Notes under the pieces: generated by a model
What the model saw: the letters and a program-made list of their open reading frames with translations, nothing else
Told to the model about the DNA's origin: nothing
Databases searched by the model: none
Shown: positions 29,101 to 40,627 of the stretch, one piece after another
How positions within the stretch are numbered: position 1 is the first letter of the stretch
How the letters are laid out: each line of letters begins with the position of its first letter
Assembly: GCA_028023455.1 (NCBI GenBank)
Contig: JAQFVV010000072.1
Coordinates: forward strand, 124,501 to 188,500
Source: Epiperipatus broadwayi
Lineage: Eukaryota > Onychophora > Udeonychophora > Euonychophora > Peripatidae
Direction: 5' to 3'
DNA: 64,000 nucleotides
Made by a program: the position numbers and the translations under genes

Positions 29101-29150
29101 GTTGTTTTTTTTGTTTGTTTTTTTTACATTTATATATTAAATATTTTATT
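29101..29150 (-). promoter_or_regulatory. Possible poly(A) signal and A-rich tract 3' of ankyrin ORF
   Basis: On the minus strand, AATAAA at 29150-29145 lies 51 bp after the stop codon and is followed about 20 bp later by an A-rich run broken by C residues (29125-29101). A signal followed by a decayed A tract would fit a processed retrocopy; it would also fit an ordinary AT-rich 3' region. Confidence 0.4.
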
Positions 29151-29200
29151 AAATATTTAAAAAATAATCTAAGTTTTTGTTTTATATTAGATAATACATA

Positions 29201-29887
29201 TCATTTCCACACATTAAAGTTTATCTTCTTATCTCCAGCTGCTCTAGCATCCTCAGCAGCTAAAACATCACCAGATAGCGCTGCAGCAGCTTTATTCATT
29301 TCTTCGTCATTATTCCAAAGTAAATCATCATCCATTCGTAAACCATAATTAACTTTCCAATCAGGTTCGTTAGAACTAAGCAAATGTTCACTCTTATTAT
29401 CTTCTTTCATAATTCCCATTTCCACCAATGTCTTCTGAGGAGTCTTGCTTAAACCAAGATTTGCAAAATGAGGCCAAATAATAGTTGATGCTGAGGCCAA
29501 ATCTTTTGGTGATCTTCCTTCAAAATCATTGATTTCTGGATCTGCTCCTTTTTGTAATAACATCATCACAACCTTTCCTTGTTCTTGAAAAGCAGCAGCA
29601 TGGAGGGGTGTCCATAAAGTCTCCTTATTTTGAGCATTTATATTAACTCCTTCTTGTTCAATTATTTGTTTTACTATGTCATCAATACCCCAAAAAGAAG
29701 CCACGTACAGCTGAGTTTGCAACTTGCTTTCCTTTGAATCATCAACATGGATAGCTTCAGTCAAAAACCTTTCTACAAGCGATTCACTGCCTTTTTTTGC
29801 TAAACTCGACAATTGTGCCAGTTCATTTATAATAGACTGCAATTTTTCTTGAAGTTCTCGTACCATAGACTCCATTTTTATTTTCAC
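29201..29887 (-). CDS. Ankyrin-repeat protein, intronless ORF (228 aa)
   Basis: The only intact non-transposon reading frame in the window. It opens with a probable coiled-coil segment (residues about 5-30, SMVRELQEKLQSIINELAQL). Two ankyrin repeats follow: residues about 68-100, ending GVNINAQN, and about 101-135, with the consensus core TPLHAAAF and LLQKGADPEIND. A third degenerate repeat begins GRSPKDLAS. The C-terminal third is acidic and unassigned, ending KKINFNVWK. Ankyrin repeats bind proteins; no enzymatic motif is visible and I cannot name the orthologue. The start chosen is the first Met; a second Met four residues later (MESMV) is equally good. Codon use is less AT-extreme and richer in Ala and Gln than nearby ORFs, supporting real coding. 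It has no introns and a possible A tail, so it may be a retrogene. Confidence 0.75.
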   Translation of the reverse strand: MKIKMESMVRELQEKLQSIINELAQLSSLAKKGSESLVERFLTEAIHVDDSKESKLQTQLYVASFWGIDDIVKQIIEQEGVNINAQNKETLWTPLHAAAFQEQGKVVMMLLQKGADPEINDFEGRSPKDLASASTIIWPHFANLGLSKTPQKTLVEMGIMKEDNKSEHLLSSNEPDWKVNYGLRMDDDLLWNNDEEMNKAAAALSGDVLAAEDARAAGDKKINFNVWK

Positions 29888-31275
29888 AACTGCGATTCAA
29901 ATAACTTAACAAAATTGACTGATGGCCTTGAAAAATATAGCCAAACATCGACAATTTAATTTACCTACGGTATTCCATTTAAGCTCACTATTGTTTTAAT
30001 GCAGGTTTTTTTTTATTCAACCTTAAAAAAATCATTTAAAAAATGTTGCTGAAATAGTTTAAAAACTAGTTTGCTGATATGAATTTAAATACCTGTACAC
30101 TTATCATTGATTATTCAAGCTTTCAACAGATGGCGCTAGAGCAGAGAGTCGCTCTTGTTAATAATTAATTTATATACAATTGTTCTGAAACTAAATCTAT
30201 AATTACCTTCGTCTGAATAGACTTTGTTCCATCTCTTGTAGTCACAGTCCAATTAATTTGTCTCAACCAGAATCGATTTTCTGAAATGAGATTTTTTAAA
30301 AAATAAGCAGACACACGTTTCAATCGTGATTTCTTGTTTCCTCAATCTCCAGCCACTGGCGAAAGTTAATTAATTAATAAATTAACAGAACTTTCTTATT
30401 GATTTTTTTTATCAAGAATTTTTTTTAACAATAAATAACGGTTAATTACAAGTTAATGTTCTTTTTTATTTTCTGTTGTTGGTTATTTATTTTCATAACT
30501 TGAATATATTACAAAGGCTTTTAATTTTTATTCCCGTATTGTTTTTTTCGCTTTATATAACTAATATTAAAACAAGATTAATGATTGGTTTAATTTGTTT
30601 AATATGAAAATTAGATATTTTTTTTAAAGGTATTTTATATATATATTAAACATTCAGTGGCATTACAAATATTATGAAACAACCTGAAGCGGAAGCAAAA
30701 AAGCGTTATCAAAACTTCAAAGCGCCATCTATAATCTTTTAATATTTTGTCGACGGCAATCATAATAAAAAAAATCGAGTTAATCTCTGTAATACCCATG
30801 CTTCTATCTGAATAAAGATGATAGAATTGAATCTTATTTTACAAAAATTGTTTTGTTTTTTTTTTGTTTTTTTATAAATGCTGCCATATTGATAAAAATA
30901 TAAACAGTGCTTTGAAGTTTTCATACTACTTCAATTTACTATGTAAAACCATAAGTGATTGTTAGATATAAATTATATTACCACAGCCCTCGTACTTAAA
31001 CAAACTAATAGAATGTCAGCAATTTTTTGTCTAGACAATGCTTCAATTAGATAGATAATTCCATTTACTGCTTTATTATAGTGTTGCCTTGAAAATAGAT
31101 TGTTGATATTTAGTTTAAGCACAAGGGCTGTGGTGACAAATATATGTAGTAATTAAATGACAAATGTGCCTGATAAGTATGGATAACCAATCAAATCTTA
31201 AATTTGCTATACATTTTTCCATGCTTATAACAATTTTTGACTTATCACTCATCAATGTATCTTACTATACCAAAC
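29888..31275. other. Upstream flank of ankyrin ORF, AT-rich
   Basis: No ORF. Near 30128 AGATGGCGCTAGAG and near 30720 AGCGCCATCTAT are an inverted pair of the short motif also found near 39020; they may mark the ends of a small dispersed element (about 600 bp) or be chance. No clear TATA box at a suitable distance from the ORF could be chosen in this AT-rich DNA. Confidence 0.4.
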
Positions 31276-31372
31276 AATAATATTCATTAAGGCTGTAGCC
31301 TCAAGCACATGCGTCCCTACTATCGCATTTTATACGCATGTGCTTGAGGCTACAGCCTTAATGAATATTATT
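31276..31372. repeat. Perfect 39-bp hairpin with 19-nt loop
   Basis: Arms 31276-31314 and 31334-31372 are exact reverse complements, 39 of 39 bp; the stem core is GGCTGTAGCCTCAAGCACAT. The loop is 19 nt. No related sequence was noticed elsewhere in the window. It could be a tiny foldback transposon, a hairpin-RNA or microRNA-like locus, or a recent palindromic duplication. Confidence 0.95.
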
Positions 31373-32467
31373 TACGTAATCAATGTGCGTTTAAATAAAT
31401 TTATAATTATACTAAACAATATAATTTTTATGCTTGTTACATAAGTAGCACTTAAGATTATAAATATTTCACAGAACAATATATACAATAGATGGTCATA
31501 GAAAGAAGAGTATCTTCTAGATGACAAAATAGACTGACATTGATATCCGAATGGGTGAACATATTTGCAAGATGGTTCTTTAGAATCTGCTACAATTTAT
31601 CGCAGTAACATATTTTGATGTGATTGTTTCATGAAGAATTTACTTACTATACATATCATGAAACATTCTCTTTCATTAACTGAGCTAGAGAGTCAAACAT
31701 CTCTACATCCACATAGAAATAACTTTTCTATTAATATATCTTAATCACAATCAAATTGATTTTGAATAGTGAATATCTTAGTTACTGACTGACTGTATAC
31801 ATATAAGATAATAAGGTCATTAATATATATTGTGATAATTATGAATAGATCACAATACCAATGCAAATTTAAAAATAAAATAGTACAAAAGAATCCAGAG
31901 TTTTAAGTTAGGAAAATAATTTAAAAATAAAAATTTTAATAGTATGATATTAATATCACAAAAAGTTGAACAAAATATAGATAAATAAATATCCACATAC
32001 ATAAACATTTCAAATTATATAAATTTTACGGTGTGTGCTTATCAAGACTAGTTAGCTAAAGTTTCTTCTTTTAATGCAGTGGATAGGGGAGTTAATCTTT
32101 TTGGCTCTATGAATTCAAATACAATTGATTCAAATGGAAGTGTAATATTATCTCTCATTTTATTTAAATTGCATCTTTATTGTTAACATTGTCAAATCTA
32201 TAGTTTATATAAGAACTTAAATCACAAACAAAAATATGGATTCAAATTTTTTTTAATGGTAAAATAGGTTAGTTAAAAATTTTAATTGTGAAAAATATAT
32301 GTTTAAAAATGTTTAATTGATAATGAAAATAAAACTTTATAACTGAAATTAATGTACAAAAAAATTCCATTTTTTCAAGCTATAATATAAAACAACTTTC
32401 AAATTGCAAATTTTTAATTTATATTGTAGGAGTATATATATACTCATACATACATATAATCAATATT
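31373..32467. other. AT-rich DNA, nothing identified
   Basis: No coding region or repeat recognised. Confidence 0.5.
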
Positions 32468-33185
32468 GAAAGCAAACTGAGAGAGTGCAAACCTCTCAAG
32501 CGTTTAGCCAATCAGATCGCAAATACTGGGACAGAGAATTTAACAAGAAAAGAGTGGTTCCACTCTCTTCTTTACTTGTCTGTCTATATATCCAAACCAA
32601 TCCAAAGTACTTAGATCTGCAAGCGTGAATCTTAAATATCTTCACACTTAACACACTGAGTTCTAATTATAAACATACAGCATGAAATCTTTCGATTTAC
32701 TACATAGTAGTTTTTAGATGTTATAACTTGCAACAATATATGTAAATAATATTTATTTCTACAAATGCAGATGGTATTTGCGATCTGATTGGCTAAACGC
32801 TTGAGAGGTTTGCACTCTCTCAGTTTGATTTTAACACCATCTGCGTTTGTAGAAATAAATATTATTTACATATATTGCTGCAAGTTATAACATCTAAAAA
32901 CTTCTGCGTAGTAAATCAAAAGATTTCATGCTGTATGTTTATAATTAGAACTCAGTGAGTTAAGTGTGAAGATATTTAAGATTCATGCTTGCAGATCTAA
33001 GTACTTTGGACTGGCTTGGATATATAGACAGACAAGTAAAGAAGAGAGTGGAATCACTCTTTTCTTTTTAAATTCTCTGTCCCAGTATTTGCAATCTGAT
33101 TGGCTAAACACTTGAAAGGTTTGCACTCTCTCAGTTTGATTTTAATACCGTCTGCATTTGTAGAAATAAATATTATTTACATATA
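32468..33185. repeat. Family F2 head-to-head inverted dimer
   Basis: Left copy 32468-32773 (minus) and right copy about 32780-33185 (plus) are inverted copies. Each has the order TTATTTACATATATTGCTGC, TAGTAAATC, TAAGTACTTTGGACTGGCTT, a TATA-like GGATATATAGAC, a GAGTGG/CCACTC hairpin, a CCAAT-type motif (GATTGGCTAAACGCTTGA) and TTGCACTCTCTCAG. Outer and central segments repeat TGCGATCTGATTGG. No coding capacity. Confidence 0.9.
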
Positions 33186-34439
33186 ATCAATGTGTATACA
33201 TTATATTTGTATTCTTATTATATTTATGAAACTAAATATATAATTTAGTAAGTTAGTATTTTTCATTCTTTAAATTGAAAAAAAAAATAGTTGACAAAGT
33301 AATGAATGACCTCTGGGTTCATATAGTTATCAAATTAAAGGAAATGAAATTAACTTGGTGTTTTAATATTGAATTGTATTGTAACAATGTAGAATGCGAT
33401 ATGCTTGGCAAGTTCAGGGAGTGAGATATAAAAATAATTCTATTTTTATTAGAAGATTAAGGATTCTATTTTTGGTCATAAAAACTTATACTGTGTTTGA
33501 TTTATAAGAACAGTGTATAGTATGAAATCTATATTTCGAACGATTTAATATTTATTAGAAGAAATTTCTAATATTTGTTTAAAGAAAGTAATTTGAATAT
33601 ATTTTCATGTTCTATAAAAATTGTTCGAATTACATGGTCTAAAATGTAAACTTCATTTTAAAGAAAGAACATGTTTATCAAAACTTCAACTAAATTTTAT
33701 ATACTTTACATTATAAAAAAAATGCAGAGTGAGTAAAACGCTTATTTATCATAGGATATATAAAATGCACTTGCCTAGTCTAACATATATGTGTGAATAA
33801 CATCTTTTGCTGAATGCCTTAAAATTATATAAAAGTTAGATCTTCAAAATGGAATTATATTTGTTAATAAAGAAATTGTGTATTAAGAAGATGAAATCTA
33901 CATACAAAGAGGAAACTAAATGTCAACTTAGAATATCCTATTATTTTTTTTAATGTATAACAACTAAGGAATCAAAAATTGCATCTTCGAAGGATTTTCA
34001 TTCATGAATTCCAGGTACATTTAAGACTATTCTTTTATAAATACCATTTAAGTTTTTAAAAATTATAATTGGGAAAGATTAATTTCATTTTCTTTATTAT
34101 CGTATTCATTTCATTAAGAAAATGAATAATAAGAGAGAATTAATAATTTAAAATATTTTTATTTTTATTATTAATAAAAATTTAGATATAGGTTAAGAAA
34201 TATTAATATGGGAAAGGGATAAAGTGAACTTGTAGGTAAGAGATTAAATTATTTTTAAATTCACATACTATTATTTTCTATGACATGACACTTTTTTTTT
34301 TTATTTTTTATAAAATTTTTTATATAATTAAAAAATTTGTATGGTTGAATGTTGGTAAAGTTTTTTATTATATAAAAAATAAAAAAAAAAATTTAAAAAA
34401 AAGATTAAACAACTTTTATTTAAAAAAAATCTCCAATTT
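33186..34439. other. AT-rich DNA, nothing identified
   Basis: Long A/T runs; no ORF above threshold and no recognised repeat. Confidence 0.5.
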
Positions 34440-35030
34440 TTTTTAAAAAGTGTAAATCTGGTCACATTAATTACAAAATAGAACTTTTAGAAACAGTAAT
34501 TAATTATAAAGAAAGATTTTTAAAGGAAAATTTTTATATTAAGGAATTTAAACCATATATGAATAAAAAACTAATTGATTTTATAAAAAATAAAAACTAG
34601 TCACATTATTTAAAAAAAAAATAGAACTTTTAGAAACAATAGTTAATTATAAAGTAAGTTTAAAAAAAAAAAAAAATTTTAGAAGGGAATTTAAACAATA
34701 TAGGAATAAAAGAAAAGAACTAATTGATTGTTGTGGGTGATGGGACTGGTTTTTGAGATATTTTATCTAAATATAATTTAAACAGAGTGTTTTAAATAGA
34801 AGTTTAAATTGTAGGTTGTTTTAAATAGAGGAAGGTAATGTTTTAATGTTTTATATTAAATTTATGTTTTTGTATTGAGAAGATTTGAAATATATGTAGA
34901 GTTTAATGATTGTATTATGTTTTATTTTATTTGTTTTATTATTTTTTTTATATTTTAGTGGCTTGAAAAAGACTATAAGGAAGTAAATAGTCGAAACGTT
35001 GCTCTTGATATTAATTTCATATAGTCATAA
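34440..35030 (+). pseudogene. PLE C-terminal relic with hammerhead-like 3' end
   Basis: Plus-strand translation near 34450-34600 (ELLETVINYKERFLKENFYI, then MNKKLIDF) resembles the extreme C-terminus of PLE proteins, where a residue run of the type 'R...EA.FI....LN' ends the GIY-YIG domain. A partial duplicate follows at about 34595-34730. About 250 bp later a stem-loop GACTAT/ATAGTC is followed by GAAACGTTGC (34971-35001), the layout of PLE hammerhead-like 3' ends, but the CUGANGA half is degenerate. Confidence 0.5.
34958..35006 (+). ncRNA. Degenerate hammerhead-like motif
   Basis: GACTAT and ATAGTC form a 6-bp helix II equivalent; GAAACGTT supplies the conserved GAAA and a 2-bp palindromic helix III. 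The upstream core reads CTTGAAAA in place of CTGANGA, so cleavage activity is doubtful. Confidence 0.35.
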
Positions 35031-37709
35031 TAATAAAAACAAGTTTTTTAAAGAAAATTGGTTTGTGATTTTATATTTTGATGTACATTGTTTATACTAA
35101 TCCAAATAGGCTAATAACCATAATGTATGATAAGTGAATAAATGATTAACATTGTTGTAAAATATATATTTTTATATTAATAAATATAAGTTATAAAAAA
35201 TTCTAAAAGTTAAATATAAGTTATGTACCATCATTTTAATGAATGAAGATATTATATATAAATGATTGGATTATTATTTGTATAATCTAATTATTATAGA
35301 ATAATGTTAATATAAAAGTCTTAATATTTGGAAACTTATATTTTATATATGTTATGTAATCACGTAGTGTTATAGGTTAGAAAATATATTTACCGTAAGT
35401 AAATTGAATATTTATATTTTTAATATAAGGAGGTAGACATATAAATAATTTTTTATATATTGTAAAATTTAAGTTATTTAATTGTTAAATAAATAATTAT
35501 GTTTTTTATATTAAATTAAATGAAGTCTTCAATTTTATTTTATTTAATTTAAAGAGTAGTGAGATTTGTTATTAATATTACTTTAGAATATTGATAGGAA
35601 CCCCTGAAGAGAGTAAATTGCTAAACTTCCCTGTGTTCGAAATCTGAGCATAACGGTAAAGTTAATTAAGGTGAAAATTGATTTGATGTGGTTTAGATAT
35701 AATAATTTATTAATAATAAGTTATTTATTGGGAACAAATATAGTTTTACATCAAAATTAAATCACATCATTCGTGACATCCTATATGAAGACCTTAAATC
35801 TGATTATAGTGAGATGTGATTGCCTTAACTTATCTTGTTGAGAGGTTGCATACCATTACAATATAAAATTAAAAATATTAAAAGCTACAATTTAGAAAAC
35901 AATCTATTGTTCATGAAATCCAGATTTAATTAAGGATTTTGAAAACATTGTAAAAAAATGAGATGTTTTCAAAAAATATTCTGAACTGATGATTGGATTA
36001 ACTTCTGAATTTAGGAAAATGTGTTTTTAATGACCATGTAAACTGCATCATAGGAAGCTTATAAAAAGCATTTTAAAAAAGATATTTAACTGATTTCAAA
36101 CTCAAAATTCAGATTTTGGATCTCAAACAGAATTCAATCAAGTCAGACTTTAAACAATTGGTAATTTAGTATTGCTAGTGAATTTGGTCTAAAAAGGTAT
36201 ATTAGCAACATTGTTCAGATAATTTTACAATAAACCTCAAATTGCATAAATTATAAAATACTTTACCCTTCAGTCAACAGACATAAAGGAGAAAGCTATC
36301 ACAATACTAGAGGACTTTTTACTATTTTCATATTGTAATTATGATATATCATGTTTTTGCTTATAACTTCCTCAAGATGTCTGGTTAAGAATCACTAGAC
36401 ATGCATTATGCTACTACTTTCTAGCTAAATACTATCCATGAGAAGCAAATAAATCACCATGATACAATATAAAGTTTTAAATTGTAGTATATAGCCTTGT
36501 ATATCAAGGGATGTGTTGACCACATCCTGAGTTAAGCTGTTTTGTAGCCCAAGTATCTATCAATTGAGACTGAATATTATCACCAAATTAGTAAAATCAT
36601 CCTAGAATGATAGCAGTGGATAAATAAAGGGAAAAAACCATGAAAGGAAAATAAACCCAGTTGTACATTAATATGTAATTCCCCTATTCAAGAAAGATGT
36701 TGATTTTCAAGTGCTTGCAAAACTTCAAGTTTCAACATATATCAGCTACTTAATAATATTACACAGGACATCTCAATAAAAGAATAAAAATATATATGAA
36801 AAGACCTAAGTTTAAAATGTAGACAATTCATAAATTTGTAAAGAATTTATTTTTTATAGATATAATATAGTTTTTTTTCTCTTTATTTTGAGATTTTAAG
36901 ATATTATTCTTCATATGAGGATTGAACAAGATTTTGTGAGTGAAGGAAAGATTAGTGATTTTTTTCCCCCCTTAACTTTTATAAATTTTTTGGGAAGTTA
37001 TCATTTAAGTTATAAGATGAAGGAATCCAAAATATTTGTCAAATAGTGGAAAAAATTGTAATTTAGTATGGATGATGATAAGATAATGTAAAATAAAACT
37101 AATGCTTAATTAGAAGACAATATCTGATAAATATCTTTATATTAAAAATCAATGCATATAATATAACTATGACATAGTTAGATCGATTTTTTTAGTTTAT
37201 TTACATTAATAAATATGTCATTAATTTATTAAACCAGACTATTCTTATTTTATCTTTTATCTCATATATCATTTTTTTCAATGATGAATTAGTTAAGAAT
37301 AATTAACGTATTTGACCCAACATTTCTGATATTTATTCTTTATTCTAGCTAGAACCCAAAAGCAATAATAGGTAAGTGTTAATAAAAATGTTGAAAAAGA
37401 ATAGACCTTTATTCCAAAAGTGGTGTTCCATTCCATAATCCTTTACTAGCATCATGTATGAATAGAATGCTGTCTTTAGCAGATATTTTAACCAATCATT
37501 TATGGCAGGTAATGCATGTGGAAATATAACCCCAACTCTAAAATGTCAAAAAAGTTTAGATATTGTTGAGTGTTTGGTTTGATTATCACTAGGGTCTTTA
37601 AAAATATTTTATTGCAATCAAATATTTTTAATTAACCAAAGCTTTAATACAGAATTTTGCACTTCCTGTTACAAATAGCCACAATAAGTAAGATGACTTA
37701 ATTGTTTAT
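35031..37709. other. AT-rich DNA, no gene seen
   Basis: No ORF with recognisable features. A CTGAAGA...GAAA arrangement at 35600-35650 is listed under findings as a weak hammerhead-like candidate. Confidence 0.5.
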
Positions 37710-37830
37710 AAAATTTACAAAGAAATCAAGTCAGATGTCACATGACTTATTTTAAACAAGCTTGTATTACAAATGTTATATAAAGAGCTCGCAAACAAGC
37801 TCTTAACAAGCTTTGCAGAATATCCATAAC

Positions 37831-37868
37831 CCCAGACCAGTTTTTGCTACTGGCTTTCTCAGTGAGAT
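37831..37868 (-). ncRNA. Hammerhead-like motif, F3 left arm (degenerate)
   Basis: Reverse-strand counterpart of the motif at 38096. The core has CTGAGAA instead of CTGANGA and AAAAAC instead of GAAAC, so two invariant G positions are changed; helix I and the ACTGGTC segment are kept. Confidence 0.35.
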
Positions 37869-38095
37869 GCTAGGCTATTCAAACATTAAATTAAAAATAC
37901 CAGGACAAGCCCTGAACTTTATCTAATGGATAACTATTAAGTAGAAAATCTGAAATTTTCAGACATCCATTTGTTTTCCAATCCAGCTATCTAACTTAAA
38001 TAGCCAGATTTCAGATTTTCTACTTAATAGTTATCCATTAGATAAAGTTCTGGGCTTGTCCTGGTATTTTTAATTTAATGTTTGAATATCCTAGC

Positions 38096-38135
38096 ACCTC
38101 ACTGAGGAAGCCAGTAGCAGAAACTGGTCTGGGGT
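38096..38135 (+). ncRNA. Hammerhead-like motif, F3 right arm
   Basis: Helix I can form 6 bp between ACCTCA (38096-38101) and TGGGGT (38130-38135). The core CTGAGGA (38102-38108) matches CUGANGA, a short and weak helix II follows (GC/GC), then GAAA (38120-38123), helix III AC/GU with a TG loop, and C (38129) at the cleavage position. A competing hairpin CCAGT/ACTGG is possible. All invariant core bases are present. Confidence 0.5.
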
Positions 38136-38334
38136 TAGAAATATTCTGCAAAGCTTGTTAAGAGCTTATTTGCAAGCTCTTTATATAACATTTGTAATAC
38201 AAGCTTGTTTAAATTAGGTCACGTGACAACTGACTTGATTTCTTTGTAATTTTATTTTTTGCTATTAAAATTTTGGCAATTTTATATTGCTAAAGCTATT
38301 AATATATGGTGTATCTGAACTCAGTTCAGTCCCA

Positions 38335-38580
38335 TATGGCTACTTAAGTTAGATAGCTGGATTGGAAGACATGTGAATATCTGAAAATTCTTTCAGATTT
38401 TCTACTTAATAGTTATCCATTAGATAAAGTGCTGGGATTGTCCTGGTATTTTAAATCTAATGCTTGAATATCCTAGCACTCACTGAGGAAGCCAGTAGTA
38501 GAAACCGGTCTGTGGTTAGGGGTATTCTGCAAAGCTTGTTAAAAGCTTATTTGTGAGCTCTTTATATAACATTAATTGTT
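38335..38580 (+). repeat. Family F3, additional copy
   Basis: Direct copy of the right arm (TTTCAGATTTTCTACTTAAT to GAGCTCTTTATATAACAT) about 385 bp downstream, carrying the motif CTGAGGA at 38483-38489 and GAAACCGGTC at 38501-38510, where ACCGGT is a perfect short palindrome in the helix III position. Confidence 0.85.
38477..38516 (+). ncRNA. Hammerhead-like motif, F3 third copy
   Basis: CTGAGGA and GAAAC are intact and C38510 is in the cleavage position. Helix I is weaker than in the 38096 copy because one G is T (TGTGG). Confidence 0.45.
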
Positions 38581-40186
38581 TATAATACTGTGATAGCAAA
38601 CTTCCAATTGATTCCTGTTACATTATATGTATATGTGTGTGAACCTACTTTAAATAGTTTATTTCACAACAATGGATTCTCCAGACTTTTCACATAAAAA
38701 TAATGACAGTCATTACTCTAATAAATTTCCAAAGAGCAAAAACTTTTGCAGTATTTTTTGTTTAATTTTCTAACCAATAATTATTATTCATTTATTATCC
38801 AATAATTTAATAAATATCTACACTACGACATGCTAACTACTATGCCATATGGATCTTATGTCATGTGTATATAACAATTATATGCATGCTAAGGATCCAA
38901 AATGATAGACATTACACTCATGCTATAATACTCTTGGCCATTATGGGTAATAATACAGCTTGTTCACTACCTTTTTAACATTTTAGAGATGCAAAAGTTG
39001 CTATTTTCACAATACTAGAGCGCCATCTATTGTATAACTGAATAATCAATGGATACCAGATAGTATAATGCCACAAAATCCCCACTTTTACATCAATTTC
39101 ATGCTTTTGTCTTCATTTGTAAAGGCTAGGATTCAAATATTGAATTAATGTACTAATTTATGTAGCATCCACCTTTTACTTTCTATACTATTCAAACTAA
39201 TATCCTAAAATTTAAAAAAAAACTCTAAAGGTTTGAACCCAGGATAACATGCTTTCATAATTATATAGGTCTGTCATCATATTATTAGCTTCTACAGATT
39301 TTAAAGACCTCAGCTTTATGACTGATACCACTTCCTTCTATCTTATACATAGAAAGATTAATAACAACATGAACATTAGATGTTTTTATTTGCTTAATCA
39401 TATGATATTGAGAGGAATTATCTTTATTTAATCTAGAACCATCTTCCATGACATTAATTTGAAAGGGCATTTGTTTTGATTGGTTTTTATTTCAGTATTT
39501 TACTTTGAGTATTGAAAATGAGAAAAAAATAGTTTCTAGATATGTGAGTACCTTAGTTCCACCTTTGAATCCAAGTCTTAAAGGTGAAAGACAAGAGCTA
39601 GTTAGTCAGGAGATGAGGGTTTTGCACCATACTACCTGGTGGCTACTAATGACTCAAATTTTCATTTGATAGCTCTAGAGTAAAGATATATGACCATGCA
39701 GATAAGAACGTCACATAATATTAATGGTAATATTTAAAGATATGCTTTAAGTAAGTCTGATATGTAGAACTTCATTATAAAGTAATTTAGCTTTTCATAT
39801 CACTATGGTAATATAAGGATGATTTATCTAAATATCTAAGTCTGGAAATTTTATCCAGAAACAATTATGGAACATACTCATTAGGCATGAAATGGCACTT
39901 GCATAGAGCCATAAGATAAGACAAAAATGTGTAATTGCTTATGCATGTTGAATATTGTGTGTGCAACATATATATGTAAACACAATATTCTATGCTTAAT
40001 TTTATTTACTTTTGAGTTTACTATTTAATCCCAGTAATACTTTGCAAAATAGTTACAAATGTTAATGGTGAGATCGAATATAAATAATAGTAGTTCATGT
40101 TTTTTTAAAAAAAAAAGAAATCTAGAATAAACTGTTTTTTTACCTACCTTAATAAAGATTTACCTGCATATAATATATTAAAATAG
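38581..40186. other. AT-rich DNA, short repeat fragment only
   Basis: At 38985-39075 the motif AGAGCGCCATCTATTG, then AATCAATGGATACCAGATAG, is an inverted relative of 62650-62720. The 61-codon ORF at 39285-39470 (-) is not AT-biased in composition but I recognise no domain; it may be an old coding fragment. Nothing else supported. Confidence 0.45.
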
Positions 40187-40291
40187 GCAAAACTCTCCAT
40201 ATAGTAGTGCAACTCAATGCAAGCCAGAATAATCAATGGATGACAGAAGGCTTATGCATAAAATCCCTATCTAAAGCCTACTCATCCAATA

Positions 40292-40336
40292 TCCCCAGAC
40301 TAGTTTCTAGCTTGTGACTTACATCAGTGAGGAATC
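40292..40336 (-). ncRNA. Hammerhead-like motif in PLE3 terminal repeat
   Basis: On the minus strand, TCCTCA pairs with TGGGGA (6 bp, one G-U) as helix I. The core reads CTGATGT, one base off CUGANGA at its last position. Helix II AGU/GCU with loop CACAA is followed by GAAAC, loop TA, GTC with C at the cleavage position. The mirror copy near 42262-42290 has lost the CTGATG half. Confidence 0.5.
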
Positions 40337-40627
40337 TTGGATTTGAGAGCACTGCACCTAGATCTTAGGACTTAATGCAACCCTTCAGCAGCTACCTTTT
40401 ATCTTACTTACAAAACTATGATTATTATATATATATATATATGTGTGTGTGTGTTCTGTGCACAGATAATGAAGCTATTCAATGTATGTAAAATTATCAA
40501 AACTTACCGCCAAGCGCTTTTGGGACAGTTTATAGTCCCATATTCATGGCAACTTGTATTTGGTTAGGAACTGTAATATTAATGCAAATTTATGCAAATT
40601 CATATGAAGATGCTACATAGACCATTT

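Larger units (their letters stand above)
37710..38260. repeat. Family F3 head-to-head inverted dimer
   Basis: Left arm (about 37712-37957, minus) and right arm (about 38010-38255, plus) are reverse complements: GAAATCAAGTCAG/CTGACTTGATTTC outermost, AAGCTTTGCAGAATAT next, then the hammerhead-like core, then CTATTAAGTAGAAAATCTGAAA at the centre. The 50-bp middle (CCAATCCAGCTATCTAACTT) is partly repeated near 38335. No coding capacity. Confidence 0.9.

Noticed and set aside
31276-31372. CRISPR-like or phage-type structure
   Set aside because: A single perfect hairpin with no repeat-spacer periodicity in an animal genome; not a CRISPR array.
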